Counted from the stretch's first letter, positions 8,225-17,975 are shown. The stretch is DNA of 64,000 nucleotides from Terriglobia bacterium (GCA_020073085.1 JAIQFV010000026.1:1-64000); one strand, 5' to 3'. Notes: a model not told the origin generated them from the sequence alone. A program made the numbers and translations.

Positions 8225-10677
8225 GCGAAATCCTGTGGCCAGTGGCCGTTGAGGTTGAGGCCGTATTCCGAATGATACGCGGTGGTGAAGAAAACGCCTG
8301 GAATGATTTCCTCAAAAAGCATTCTATAGGTACGGAACTCGTGCTCGTAGATGTTGACCTGAAAACGCCGGACCATCCGCATCACGCGCGACAGTCGGCC
8401 CGAAGTAAATTGCGTTGCGCGGATAAGGCGCTTGAGTCGTTGTACGGAATGGCGTCGCCCCGACCAGCCCACAAACACAGAGGTCGTCGGTGAATCAATC
8501 ACTTGGAATGCTTTGGCAGTATCCTCAAAGGCCAAGCTGGGTCGCGAGTCCCGGTTTATCTTCCGGTCTCGGAAGTCCGGGTGAGTCGGCTGGTCGAGTG
8601 AATCCAGTCGAAAGAGCCGATCGTAGTAGCGGACAAATGTTTCCGGGTTGTCCAAGTCTTGCTTCCAAAACGAGGACTGAGTCTCGGTCGTTCCCTGCTG
8701 GTATATCGCGGACGGTGGGAGCTTCATTTTTTCCTCTCGCCCCTCGTCCTCCGGCGTGAACAGGACGACCCGGCCCTTCTGCGGGCGAACCCCGTGCCGG
8801 TTGCAACGACCCGCAGCTTGAACAATGGAATCCAGCGGGCCAACAGCCCGAAAAAGAACAGGAAAGTCAATGTCCACGCCGGCTTCGATACATTGCGTTG
8901 CCACAAGAGCGAATTTCTGCTCGGTTTTCAGCAGGTCGGCAGCTTCTTGCAAAATTTCCCGGCGGTGAGCAGGGCAAAGGTTTGTAGACAAATGGAGGAC
9001 GCGAACGCCCCGCTTCAATAGTTCGCAGCAGAGCGCGTGGGCATGGCGCTTGAGGTTCACGACGGTCAGGCTCTGCGAACAGTCCTGGATCGCGTCGGCG
9101 ATTTGTGGCCATGCGCTCAAGCCGGGCAGACTTTCTTCCCAATCGTAGTTCACACGAGAGGTGATGGTGAACGGGCGCGCTGCGTCGCTGATCCTGTAGA
9201 GCGGCGGGAATCGTTGCAGCGTTGCTTGGATTGGCTTGTTGTTTGGCAGGGCAGAGGCGTATTCGCCGAATCGGATCGCGCTCTGAACCGTCGCGCTGAA
9301 ATCAGGGAGTGTCGCTGACATGAAGACGAAGGAAGTCCCTGCAAACTCAGAAAACTGCTGGAGCATTGCTAGGAGAGGCAGGAGAAGATGGCGAGGAAAA
9401 TTTTGCACCTCATCAAAAATCACGACCGAGTTGGCAAGGTTATGTAGCTTGCGGCTAGTGGCTGGCGTGTCGGTGAACAGACTCTCAAAGAATTGAACCG
9501 TCGTAGTCACAATGATGGGGGCGGACCAGTTTTCTGCGGCCAGGTCCAGCGCAGTTGGATTGTCGTCGCCGACCGGCTTGGGAGAAGAAGTGGATAGGCT
9601 ATGATGTTCAAGCACTGCCATCTGACCGAACGCCTCTCGGAATTCTTTCGCCACTTGGTCAATGATGCTGAGGTATGGCTCGACGACAATCACGCGTCGC
9701 AAGCCGTGCTTCTCCGCGTGGCGCAAAGCAAAGTTCACGGACGCGAGTGTCTTTCCGCCGCCGGTTGGCACGTTTAGAGTGAACATGCCTCGCGGAAGCT
9801 GCGAATCCCGCTCGCAGGACAACCGAACGGATTCGCGGAGGGTGCGGACTTCGTCCGATTGTTCGAGGGCCGATTTCTTGCCAATGAAGCTGTCGAGCAT
9901 TCGGCACAATTCGGAAACAGTCGGTGCCTGCCTGCGGTAGTTTTCGCGGGTGTCAGCCTTGTATTGTTGAGTAAACCGTTCCGTGTCCAGCCGGTCAGCA
10001 TCCACAAGCGCGGAGAACAACAGCCGCGTCAAGAACTCACAAGCGAGTGGATCTTTTCCTTGCGAACGCAGTGCTGGCCGATGGTTTGGCAAGTCCTCCA
10101 GATGCTCAATACCCCGTCGGAGTTGGTCGGCTTCGTGTGTCCCCCTGGTCTTGTCAAATTGCTCTTTGACGTCAGCAAGCGCAGTTTTGACCAACTCCAT
10201 CGAAGGGCCGGCAACATTTTCCTGCCGCTGAATCCTTTCTTTATTCACAGCCATTCCATTCGGAAGGCCAGCGTGGTGACCACCAATAGCGAAGCTAGCG
10301 GCCATGAAACCGGCAGAGCCTCCACGTTGGCAAACGCTGCTGCCCGCGTAAGCATGAGGAGCTTCCTCCTCCAATCCGCGCAACATGAGTTGAAATTTGC
10401 GGCGGTATTTCCCGAGGTCGTGAAGCAAGCCAGCCAAGAAGCCTTCTTCGCCAAGCTTGAAAGCTTCGGCAAGCTTGCACGATTGTTCGGCGACGTTAAT
10501 GAGATGGCTGGAAAGGGGCTGCCACCCGAGTTGAATTTCGGCCAGGTCTGCGAGTGTGTGCGACGCGCCAGTTCGTCTTGCAAACTCCTGTGCGGTCAGG
10601 CGCTCGTTTGCGAACTCCACGAACGTAAAAAGGTTTTCACCTTTCGAGGTTTTCAAAGTATGCGCGTAGAAGTTCAT
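8218..10677 (-). CDS. cas3: Cas3 HD nuclease-helicase, type I-C
   Basis: The 819-residue protein starts MNFYAHTLKTSKGE. The frame is open for 90 more codons upstream, but that extension has no Cas3-like features. The N-terminal HD domain shows LLHDLGKYRRKFQ and a later HH pair (GGHHAGLP). The helicase part shows Walker A NVPTGGGKTLASV, DEVQ in place of DEAD-type DExH, and SATLP (motif III). Cas3 is recruited by Cascade and degrades the target DNA processively, 3' to 5'. It is the first gene of the cas operon. Its promoter must lie in 10678-11118, and the adjacent IS insertion may affect it. Confidence 0.96.
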   Translation of the reverse strand: MNFYAHTLKTSKGENLFTFVEFANERLTAQEFARRTGASHTLADLAEIQLGWQPLSSHLINVAEQSCKLAEAFKLGEEGFLAGLLHDLGKYRRKFQLMLRGLEEEAPHAYAGSSVCQRGGSAGFMAASFAIGGHHAGLPNGMAVNKERIQRQENVAGPSMELVKTALADVKEQFDKTRGTHEADQLRRGIEHLEDLPNHRPALRSQGKDPLACEFLTRLLFSALVDADRLDTERFTQQYKADTRENYRRQAPTVSELCRMLDSFIGKKSALEQSDEVRTLRESVRLSCERDSQLPRGMFTLNVPTGGGKTLASVNFALRHAEKHGLRRVIVVEPYLSIIDQVAKEFREAFGQMAVLEHHSLSTSSPKPVGDDNPTALDLAAENWSAPIIVTTTVQFFESLFTDTPATSRKLHNLANSVVIFDEVQNFPRHLLLPLLAMLQQFSEFAGTSFVFMSATLPDFSATVQSAIRFGEYASALPNNKPIQATLQRFPPLYRISDAARPFTITSRVNYDWEESLPGLSAWPQIADAIQDCSQSLTVVNLKRHAHALCCELLKRGVRVLHLSTNLCPAHRREILQEAADLLKTEQKFALVATQCIEAGVDIDFPVLFRAVGPLDSIVQAAGRCNRHGVRPQKGRVVLFTPEDEGREEKMKLPPSAIYQQGTTETQSSFWKQDLDNPETFVRYYDRLFRLDSLDQPTHPDFRDRKINRDSRPSLAFEDTAKAFQVIDSPTTSVFVGWSGRRHSVQRLKRLIRATQFTSGRLSRVMRMVRRFQVNIYEHEFRTYRMLFEEIIPGVFFTTAYHSEYGLNLNGHWPQDFAC

Positions 10678-11102
10678 CTTCAGCTCATGCCTTCCCGCGG
10701 GCTGCACAGCCGCTGCTCGAACACCATATCCAGAAACGCGGGAATGACGTTGTTCTCGCTCACGCAGATTGAGGTGGTCTCCAGGAACAGACTGATATAG
10801 TACGGCAAGAAGTCTTTCCAGGCGAGACAGGGTGTGTAGAAGCATTGGCAACCCTCCAGCCAACCGTTGAAGGTATCTACGCGAGCATCCGCAGCGCATT
10901 GCCAATCCGGTGATACTTGTTTTTCGCCATTGGGGGCTCGGTTCCAAGCCACTTCAGGATAAAGCCGATTGGAACGGCCTACCTTATTTTCCGTTTGTAC
11001 AAAAAAAGCCATGCTAGCTGTTGGATGGATAGATGGGGAAAAGCTACTACTTCGGGGCCTGTTGAACGCTCCTACCTTACTGCGAGCTGGACCGAAAAGC
11101 AA
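10678..11102. other. Gene-poor region upstream of cas3
   Basis: The only long frame is on the minus strand (10680-11102, 140 codons, TTG start), ending 2 bp before the cas3 start. Its inferred protein has no motif I recognise, and its upstream limit is a stop codon inside the IS target duplication, so the IS did not truncate it. The stretch should hold the cas promoter, but no convincing -35/-10 pair stood out. Confidence 0.4.
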
Positions 11103-11118
11103 ACTGATTCTTTAGCAG
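11103..11118. repeat. 16-bp target-site duplication, left copy
   Basis: ACTGATTCTTTAGCAG occurs here and, identically, at 12603-12618, directly abutting the two ends of the insertion sequence. Perfect identity points to a recent insertion. Confidence 0.9.
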
Positions 11119-12602
11119 TGTCGTTAGTACATGATATGTCCGGTGTAAATGGCAAGTGAAGTGTCCGCTCAAAGCGGCGTAAGGTAGGGCTTTTGTCAGG
11201 AGGCCGACATGAAGCTCTACCCGGAGCGCGCGTTAAGGCGGGCCATGAAGATTCAAGAAGTGATCCTGAGGGCGATGGCGAAGAAGATTAACTGGATTCA
11301 AGCGGCGGAGATCATTGGGATCAGTCCGCGGCAGATGCGGCGGTGGGTGGAGCGGTATGAGGAATATGGGTATGACGGGCTGTACGACCGGCGGTTGGGG
11401 CAGCCGAGTCCGAAACGGGTGGCGGTGGCGATGGTGGAGCAGGTGCTGCGGTTATATCAAGACCGCTACTTTGATTTGAATGTGCGGCACTTTCACGAGA
11501 AGCTGAGGGAGGAACACGGGATTCCGCTAAGCTACAGCTGGGTGAAGAAAGCGCTGCAGGAAGCGGGCTTGGTGAAGAAGCGGCGAGCCCGGGGGGTGCA
11601 TCGGCGGCGACGCGAGCGGCGGCCGCTGCCGGGCATGCTGGTGCACATCGATGGGAGTCGGCATCGGTGGTTTCAAGACGGGCGGTATTTCGATTTGATT
11701 GCGATTCTCGATGATGCCAGCAGCGAGATCTACTATGCGCAGTTGGTGGAAGAGGAGTCGACGCGGACGGTGATGGCGGGGTTGCGGGCGGTGGTGGAGG
11801 AACGGGGGATTTTCTGCGCGCTCTACAGTGATCGGGGCAGCCATTTCTTCGTGACGCCGAAGGCGGGCGCGGGGGTGGATCGGGAGCGGGTGACGCAGGT
11901 GGGACGGGCGCTGGGGCAGTTGGGGGTCCACATGATCGCGGCCTATTCTCCGCAGGCCCGGGGGCGCAGTGAGCGCAACTTCCAAACTTGGCAGGGACGA
12001 CTCCCGCAGGAGCTTCGCTTGCGGCAGATCACGACGCTGGAAGAGGCCAATGACTTCCTGCGCCAGCACTACATCGCCGAATTCAACCGTCGCTTTGCGG
12101 TGAAAGCAGCGCAGCCCGGCACCGCCTTCGTCTCGGCGCGCGGGCGGAATCTGGATGAGATTTTTGCCGTGCAACAGGAGCGCGTGGTGAACGGCGACAA
12201 CACCGTGCGGTTCGACAATCAAGTCCTGCAGATCGAGCCGACGCGTTGGCACCGCAGCCTGGCGGGCTGTCGCGTCATCGTCTTCGAGCACCTCGACGGA
12301 AGCCTGACGATCGGTTACGGGGCTCACCGCCTCGGCCCTTACGACCCCGCCCCGGTCGGCCCCATCGCCGTGCTGCGGCCTCGTCCCAAGCCGCTTGTGG
12401 AAAAGCCGGTGGATTCACAGAAAGAAAAAAAGAAGCAAAAAAAGAAAGAACCATGGCCTGATGGAAAAGTGGAAATCCCAAAAAGCGGGATTCCCACTTT
12501 CCCACAGGCCTCATCATCATCATTTCAACAAAAAGTACTCTCAACCTAAAAGCGGACATTTCACTTGCTAAAAAGAGCGGACATTTTAATTTGCTAACAA
12601 CA
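11119..12602 (+). mobile_element. Complete ISNCY-type insertion sequence, 1484 bp, 16-bp duplication
   Basis: The ends are imperfect terminal inverted repeats of about 50 bp. The left begins TGTCGTTAG at 11119; the right, read inward from 12602, begins TGTTGTTAG. Both contain the internal words ATGTCCG and GCAAGTGAARTGTCCGCT at matching places. One intact transposase gene fills the element. The 16-bp target duplication is long. From memory, duplications of 15-18 bp characterise the ISTde1 subgroup of the IS1202-like family that ISfinder formerly listed under ISNCY, which would fit. Intact gene and perfect duplications suggest it is potentially active. Confidence 0.92.
11209..12549 (+). CDS. 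DDE transposase of the ISNCY-type element
   Basis: The 446-residue protein has an N-terminal helix-turn-helix (WIQAAEIIGISPRQMRRWVERY, about residues 28-49), a second winged-helix region, and a retroviral-integrase-type catalytic core. Candidate catalytic residues are the Asp in VHIDGSRHRWF, the Asp in LYSDRGSHF and the Glu in GRSERNFQTWQ. The C-terminal tail is lysine-rich (EKKKQKKKEPWP) and probably binds DNA. It is the only gene in the element and reads away from the cas cluster. Start ATG at 11209 follows an AGGAGG-like site (TCAGGAGGCCGAC). Confidence 0.95.
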   Translation: MKLYPERALRRAMKIQEVILRAMAKKINWIQAAEIIGISPRQMRRWVERYEEYGYDGLYDRRLGQPSPKRVAVAMVEQVLRLYQDRYFDLNVRHFHEKLREEHGIPLSYSWVKKALQEAGLVKKRRARGVHRRRRERRPLPGMLVHIDGSRHRWFQDGRYFDLIAILDDASSEIYYAQLVEEESTRTVMAGLRAVVEERGIFCALYSDRGSHFFVTPKAGAGVDRERVTQVGRALGQLGVHMIAAYSPQARGRSERNFQTWQGRLPQELRLRQITTLEEANDFLRQHYIAEFNRRFAVKAAQPGTAFVSARGRNLDEIFAVQQERVVNGDNTVRFDNQVLQIEPTRWHRSLAGCRVIVFEHLDGSLTIGYGAHRLGPYDPAPVGPIAVLRPRPKPLVEKPVDSQKEKKKQKKKEPWPDGKVEIPKSGIPTFPQASSSSFQQKVLST

Positions 12603-12618
12603 ACTGATTCTTTAGCAG
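12603..12618. repeat. 16-bp target-site duplication, right copy
   Basis: Identical to 11103-11118 and abutting the right end of the IS. Confidence 0.9.
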
Positions 12619-12710
12619 GCCAGGTTTGTCACGTGTGCGTTATTTCCGGTGAACCCCCATTTGCTGGCGACCTGCGTTGCAGGGAGTTGTGCGCCCTCGG
12701 GAGCGCAGGG

Positions 12711-12738
12711 AATAAAAAACCCGGGCCAATGGACCGGG
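12711..12738 (-). terminator. Rho-independent terminator downstream of ahcY
   Basis: Read on the minus strand, CCCGGTCC-ATT-GGCCCGGG forms an 8-position stem with one mismatch, followed at once by TTTTTTATT. It lies 92 bp after the ahcY stop and is the likely end of the metK-ahcY transcript. Confidence 0.8.
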
Positions 12739-12779
12739 CTGTTTAACTACGAGGAGATTGTTTTCGTATTATCATCACG

Positions 12780-12804
12780 GGGGCGCACGTCTGTGCGCCC
12801 CTAC
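12780..12804. repeat. REP-like palindrome, GTAGGGGCGCAC family, copy 2
   Basis: GGGGCGCAC (12780-12788), a 4-nt loop, then GTGCGCCCC and TAC. It is the same element as at 2112-2139 with a shortened left arm, located between the ahcY stop and its terminator. Confidence 0.8.
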
Positions 12805-12829
12805 GAGGAAGAACAAAGACAGCGGCTGT

Positions 12830-14190
<1,361 letters not shown>

Positions 14191-14213
14191 ATCTCGAGAT
14201 CGATCCTGAATTG

Positions 14214-15413
14214 CTAAGCTTTGGCCCCGACGGGGAGATCCAGTCTCGCGCCGGTGCGCAGTGCTTCGGCCTTGTTCGTTTGCTCCCAGGTGAAATCCTT
14301 TTCCGATCGACCAAAATGGCCGTAGGCGGCAGTCTTCTTGTAGATCGGGCGTCGAAGATTCAAGTATTCAATAATCCCGCGCGGACGCAGTGGAAATGTC
14401 GTCCGGACCAAATCGCAGATCTTTTCGTCGGCGATTCTCCCCGTGCCGAAGGTATCGACCATCACCGAGACGGGATCTGCTACGCCGATGGCATACGCCA
14501 CCTGAATCTCAACCCGTGAGGCCAATCCGGCGGCCACAATGTTCTTGGCGATGTGTCGTCCCATGTACGAGGCGGATCGATCCACCTTGGTCGGATCTTT
14601 TCCTGAGAACGCGCCGCCCCCGTGATGCCCCATGCCGCCGTAAGTGTCGACAATGATCTTCCGTCCCGTCAGTCCGCAATCCCCTTGGGGGCCGCCCACG
14701 ACAAACCGGCCCGTCGGGTTGACGAAAAACTTCGTGTTCTGGTCGAGGAATTGAGCGGGAATCACAGTCTTGATCACATGCTCGATGACCTCGGCCTTCA
14801 AATGTCCATGTTTGATTTCAGGATTGTGCTGCGTGGAGACGACGACTGCCTCGATCCGCTGGGGTTTTCCATTGGAGTATTCCACGGTGACCTGCGACTT
14901 GCCGTCCGGCCGGATGTAATCCAGGATCTTCTTCTTACGAACTTCAGCCAGACGCATCGTCAGCTTATGCGCCAGCATAATGGGCATCGGCATCAGTTCC
15001 GAGGTTTCATCGCAAGCATAGCCGAACATCAACCCCTGGTCTCCCGCCCCCTGTTCCCCACTGTCTTTGCCCTCGGCGGCTCGTTCGTCGACGCCCTGGG
15101 CGATGTCGGGGGATTGCTTGTCGATGGAGGTGATCACCGCACAGGTGAGATAATCAAAGCCATAAGAGGCGTCGGTGTAACCCACCCCCTCAATCGTGTC
15201 CCTGACGACCTTAGGGATGTCGACGTAATGGGTCGTGGTGATTTCACCCGCTACCATGGCCATCCCTGTGGTGACCAGGGTTTCGCATGCCACCCGCCCC
15301 GTCGGGTCATTTCCTAGGATGTCATCTAAAACCGCATCCGAAATCTGATCCGCAATCTTGTCGGGATGCCCTTCAGTTACTGACTCGGACGTAAAATAGT
15401 ATTTCCCTTGCAC
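14214..15413 (-). CDS. metK: S-adenosylmethionine synthetase
   Basis: This cytosolic enzyme makes SAM from methionine and ATP. The family motifs are all present: [20 protein letters not shown] at the start, GEITT, a [15 protein letters not shown]-binding block, and [16 protein letters not shown] phosphate-binding block. I chose the GTG at 15413 (399-residue product beginning [12 protein letters not shown]). A strong AAGGAGG (15421-15427) stands 7-8 bp upstream and MetK proteins usually begin this close to the [13 protein letters not shown] motif. The ATG at 15434 lies upstream of that Shine-Dalgarno sequence and has none of its own. The gene precedes ahcY and has a clear promoter at 15503-15531. 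Confidence 0.97.
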   Translation of the reverse strand: MQGKYYFTSESVTEGHPDKIADQISDAVLDDILGNDPTGRVACETLVTTGMAMVAGEITTTHYVDIPKVVRDTIEGVGYTDASYGFDYLTCAVITSIDKQSPDIAQGVDERAAEGKDSGEQGAGDQGLMFGYACDETSELMPMPIMLAHKLTMRLAEVRKKKILDYIRPDGKSQVTVEYSNGKPQRIEAVVVSTQHNPEIKHGHLKAEVIEHVIKTVIPAQFLDQNTKFFVNPTGRFVVGGPQGDCGLTGRKIIVDTYGGMGHHGGGAFSGKDPTKVDRSASYMGRHIAKNIVAAGLASRVEIQVAYAIGVADPVSVMVDTFGTGRIADEKICDLVRTTFPLRPRGIIEYLNLRRPIYKKTAAYGHFGRSEKDFTWEQTNKAEALRTGARLDLPVGAKA

Positions 15414-15502
15414 TCGAAAATCCTCCTTCACCATACGGTTTAACAAGTATCTTTGGAGTCGATGTCCTTGGGTGACCCCTGGCGCGGGGGTTCAAACCGC
15501 AG

Positions 15503-15531
15503 ACAATAACACAGCGCTCCACGGGGGTCAA
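15503..15531 (-). promoter_or_regulatory. Sigma-70-type promoter for metK-ahcY
   Basis: On the minus strand TTGACC (15531-15526), a 17-bp spacer and TATTGT (15508-15503) form a near-consensus promoter. Transcription would start near 15496, leaving a leader of roughly 80 nt before the metK GTG. That leader contains complementary GCGGTTT and AAACCGT ends and a small ACCCC/GGGGT hairpin, but I recognise no known riboswitch class. Confidence 0.65.
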
Positions 15532-15566
15532 CAATCAATTGTGCTACAATCAATTGTGCTACAATT
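15531..15566. repeat. 15-bp tandem repeat between divergent metK and glutaredoxin-like gene
   Basis: ACAATCAATTGTGCT is repeated twice exactly (15531-15545, 15546-15560) and followed by a third start, ACAATT. Each unit contains the palindrome CAATTG. TACAAT at 15545-15550 and 15560-15565 resemble -10 hexamers for the rightward gene. It overlaps the metK -35 by one base, so it could be an operator or duplicated promoter. Confidence 0.7.
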
Positions 15567-15596
15567 CGCTCTCCGTACGGTCCCGAAAGGGTGTTC

Positions 15597-15851
15597 ATGA
15601 GGATTCAATTACTGGGCAAACCCGGCTGCCATCTCTGCGACGATGCCAAGAGAGTTGTCCAGATGGTGTGTGCCGCCCTCGCCCTCCCCTGGGAGCAGAT
15701 TAATATCGAGGACGACGCCGACCTCTGCGAACGGTACAAGGACGAGATCCCGGTCTTGCTGCTTGATGGGAAAAAGACCTTCAAGTATCACATCGAAGAG
15801 AAGGCCTTGCGCACATCCTTGCTCCGGAAGAGCAAGGTGATGCGGGAATGA
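15597..15851 (+). CDS. Glutaredoxin-like (thioredoxin-fold) small protein
   Basis: The 84-residue protein begins MRIQLLGKPGCHLCDDAKRVV. The CxxC pair (Cys12 and Cys15) at the start of the first helix, and DEIPVLLLDGK with its cis-Pro, are the hallmarks of the glutaredoxin-like DUF836 group. It is probably a cytosolic thiol-disulfide oxidoreductase with unknown partner. The ATG at 15597 lies 6 bp after GAAAGG; an in-frame GTG two codons earlier (15591) is possible. It is divergent from metK. Confidence 0.85.
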   Translation: MRIQLLGKPGCHLCDDAKRVVQMVCAALALPWEQINIEDDADLCERYKDEIPVLLLDGKKTFKYHIEEKALRTSLLRKSKVMRE

Positions 15852-15890
15852 CGGACGGAAAGGAGTAGCTGTTCCGCCTCGGAGGGTTTC

Positions 15891-15919
15891 TTGACACGTT
15901 TCGGGGCCTCGTGTAATAT
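15891..15919 (+). promoter_or_regulatory. Consensus sigma-70 promoter upstream of tRNA genes
   Basis: TTGACA (15891-15896), a 17-bp spacer and TAATAT (15914-15919) make an almost perfect promoter, 140 bp before tRNA-Val. It most likely drives the tRNA-Val/tRNA-Asp transcript, which ends at the terminator at 16347-16380. Confidence 0.75.
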
Positions 15920-16059
15920 CCCCTGCGGCCAATGCTTGAATGCTTGAGAGACTTGTAATGCGATGCCCAGGTTCAGCATGAGTTTGGTGGGTGGAACGGC
16001 TAACAAGTCCCGGATCTGAGAAATGAGAAATCAGCTCTCCCGCGGAGCGGAGAAGCTCA

Positions 16060-16135
16060 GGGCGGTTAGCTCAGTTGGTAGAGCGCATCCCTTACAAGGA
16101 TGAAGTCACAAGTTCGAGTCTTGTACCGCCCACCA
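16060..16135 (+). tRNA. tRNA-Val (anticodon TAC)
   Basis: A complete cloverleaf: acceptor GGGCGGT pairs with ACCGCCC, the D arm is GCTC/GAGC, the anticodon stem CATCC/GGATG holds loop CTTACAA with anticodon TAC, and the T arm is ACAAG/CTTGT with TTCGAGT. The CCA end is encoded. Confidence 0.98.
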
Positions 16136-16168
16136 GTCTTCGGTCAAGGGATCGAAGAAGGACGGTAA

Positions 16169-16246
16169 GGGGACGTAGCTCAGTTTGGTTAGAGCGCGTG
16201 CCTGTCACGCACGAGGTCGCGGGTTCGAGCCCCGTCGTCCCCGCCA
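16169..16246 (+). tRNA. tRNA-Asp (anticodon GTC)
   Basis: A complete cloverleaf: acceptor GGGGACG pairs with CGTCCCC, the anticodon stem CGTGC/GCACG holds loop CTGTCAC with anticodon GTC, and the T arm is GCGGG/CCCGT with TTCGAGC. The CCA is encoded. It lies 33 bp after tRNA-Val, probably on one transcript. Confidence 0.98.
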
Positions 16247-16346
16247 TTGTCTTAAACGGTTGGAGCAAGACCCGGTTTCTTAACACCCGAGACACCCGTA
16301 TGAGTTGCGTCGGTTGATTTCACGCCCACGGATTGCCCTTTGACGG

Positions 16347-16380
16347 AGGCTACACGGGTTTCGGCTCGGTAGCCTTTTTT
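16347..16380 (+). terminator. Terminator after the tRNA pair
   Basis: AGGCTAC (16347-16353) pairs with GTAGCCT (16369-16375) and is followed by TTTTT. It is placed after tRNA-Asp and just before the first DUF507 gene. Confidence 0.8.
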
Positions 16381-16395
16381 ATTGGATTTTGAACC

Positions 16396-16674
16396 ATGCA
16401 GCTTGCCAAAGAATTTGTTTCCCACATGGCTTTCGAGATCGTCGACAAGCTGATTGAACGCGATATGATTGAAGCACGCGATCCGGATCAGCTCGTCGTG
16501 ACCTTTCGGGACATCATCCTTGAGGAACTGTCCATGGAAGACAAGCTGAACGAGGAGGTTCGCGCCCTGCTGAATCAGCATTCCGACACGATTCGACAGG
16601 ATGGGATCTCGTACCAGGAAATGTTCCGGAAAATCAAGACGAAGCTGGCGCGAGAGCGCAAGATTGTCCTTTAG
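16396..16674 (+). CDS. DUF507 family protein, first of two
   Basis: A 92-residue, highly charged, mostly helical protein resembling the DUF507 family, small cytosolic proteins of unknown function found in Aquificae, Acidobacteria and Deltaproteobacteria. Recognisable features are the N-terminal KEFVSHMAFEIVDKLIERDMIE helix and a C-terminal YQEMFRKIKTKLARER helix. It starts 16 bp after the tRNA terminator and lies 9 bp before a paralogue of identical length, so the two are surely one operon and may form a heterodimer. No signal peptide or catalytic motif is visible. Confidence 0.8.
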   Translation: MQLAKEFVSHMAFEIVDKLIERDMIEARDPDQLVVTFRDIILEELSMEDKLNEEVRALLNQHSDTIRQDGISYQEMFRKIKTKLARERKIVL

Positions 16675-16683
16675 GAAAAAACG

Positions 16684-16962
16684 ATGAAGCTCTCCCGGGA
16701 GAAGATTATTCACACCTCGCATCTGCTGGTGGACCGACTGGCGGAGATTGAGAACGTGGATTTTCTTGAGGACCGCAACACCATTCGCCAGGAGATCTTC
16801 AAAATCATGGAACAATTGATGAAGGACGAAGAAACCATCGAGGGGGCGGCCCGCAACAAACTGATGTCTCAGAAACGGCAGATCCCTGAAGGAAGCCAGG
16901 AATGGGATATCCTTCTGCGGAAATACTATCAGGAGGAACTCAAGAAGTTGGGCATTCTCTGA
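16684..16962 (+). CDS. DUF507 family protein, second of two
   Basis: A 92-residue protein starting MKLSREKIIHTSHLLVDRLAEIENVDFLED, which matches the DUF507 opening (MKLSREKIxHLSHLIVDxL) better than its upstream neighbour. It ends with WDILLRKYYQEELKKLGIL, the family's typical C-terminal helix. It probably arose with the preceding gene by tandem duplication. Function is unknown. Confidence 0.85.
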   Translation: MKLSREKIIHTSHLLVDRLAEIENVDFLEDRNTIRQEIFKIMEQLMKDEETIEGAARNKLMSQKRQIPEGSQEWDILLRKYYQEELKKLGIL

Positions 16963-16966
16963 GTTC

Positions 16967-17310
16967 AAAGTTCAAAAAAGCCGGTCCAAGGTCCCAAGTC
17001 CAAGGTCCAAAGTTGAAAGCCCAAAGTCCAAGAAGACAGTTCAAAGTTCAAAGCCTGCAATCCCACCTTTTTCGGGTCTGACTTCCGGCCTCCGGCTTCT
17101 GACTTCTCACTTCCAACTTCGAAAGAGGGCGCACCTCTATGCGCCCCTACTGAACAATTCCAACCTCTGGTTTCCGGCTCCGACCTCCGATTTCCTGCCT
17201 CCGGCTTCCAACTTCTGACCTCTGACTTCCGACTTCCAACTTCTGACCTCTGACTTCCGACTTCCAACTTCTGACCTCTGACTTCCGACTTCGGGCTTCC
17301 GGTTTCCGGC
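16967..17310. repeat. Heptanucleotide repeat tracts between DUF507 and dedA
   Basis: This convergent intergenic region has no gene. It is built of degenerate 7-bp words. From about 16990 to 17060 the word is GTCCAAR (for example GTCCAAG, GTCCCAA, GTCCAAA). From about 17080 to 17300 it is TCYRACY (TCTGACC, TCTGACT, TCCGACT, TCCAACT in order, the four-word block repeating). A third copy of the GGGGCGCAC palindrome lies at 17127-17150 within it. Confidence 0.85.
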
Positions 17311-17311
17311 C

Positions 17312-17938
17312 TCAGGCTTCTTTTCCCCATCCCCTCCCCCAGTGCCGCTTCACGAAGAGCACCAGCCCCAGGACGATCAACGCCCCCAACACGAGATCCA
17401 GGCGGTGAAAGTAGGCCCGGAGCTTTGTCCATTGCGATCCCAGTTTCATTCCCGCAAAAGCCAACAACAAGCACCATGGCAGGGAGCCGACAAAGGTATA
17501 AAGGTGGAATCGAAAGAGATTCATTCGAACGACACCGGCCGGAAACGCAATGAAGGTGCGGATCACGGGAAGCAGACGGCTGAAAAAGACGGTGGCTTCT
17601 CCATATCGGTTGAACCAGCGATCTGCCCACTCCAGATCTTTGGGGGAAAGCAGCAGGTATCGTCCGTATTTCTCAATGAGCGGTCGCCCTCCATGCGCGC
17701 CCACATAATACGCCGCGGCCGACCCTAAATTGCACCCGACCGCTCCCGCCAGGCCCACCAGCCAGAAGTTGAACCGGCCGGTAAAGACCAGGTATCCTGA
17801 AAAGGGCATGATGACTTCCGAGGGCAACGGGATGCAGGCGGATTCGATGGCCATCATCGCCATAATCCCCCAATACCCCAACGAAGAGATCGAAGCAATG
17901 ATAAAGAGGCTGAGCTTTTCGAGAAGTCCAGTAATCAT
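17312..17938 (-). CDS. DedA family membrane protein
   Basis: The 208-residue integral membrane protein has about four to five hydrophobic segments. It shows the DedA signatures ESACIPLPSEVIMPFSGYL (about 32-50, with the acidic and Pro residues) and FFSRLLPVIRTFIAFPAGVVRMN (about 117-139, with the conserved arginines). DedA proteins are proton-dependent and several act as undecaprenyl-phosphate or phospholipid flippases; which applies here is unknown. It stands alone, convergent with the DUF507 genes. The C-terminus is short and basic. Confidence 0.93.
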   Translation of the reverse strand: MITGLLEKLSLFIIASISSLGYWGIMAMMAIESACIPLPSEVIMPFSGYLVFTGRFNFWLVGLAGAVGCNLGSAAAYYVGAHGGRPLIEKYGRYLLLSPKDLEWADRWFNRYGEATVFFSRLLPVIRTFIAFPAGVVRMNLFRFHLYTFVGSLPWCLLLAFAGMKLGSQWTKLRAYFHRLDLVLGALIVLGLVLFVKRHWGRGWGKEA

Positions 17939-17975
17939 TGGAAGAGACGGTCCTCGCCGTTTCTAACCGCGGCGT

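Noticed and set aside
10680-11102. A 140-codon minus-strand frame just upstream of cas3
   Set aside because: It starts at a TTG with no Shine-Dalgarno and the translated protein matches nothing I know. Its upstream stop lies in the IS target site, so it is not a gene cut by the IS. Recorded as an unexplained region instead.
11527-12327. A 266-codon frame on the minus strand of the IS
   Set aside because: It is antisense to the transposase; the high GC and third-position bias of the transposase create it.
15434-15446. ATG and TTG starts upstream for metK
   Set aside because: The strong AAGGAGG at 15421-15427 lies downstream of these starts and ahead of the GTG at 15413, so it cannot serve them.
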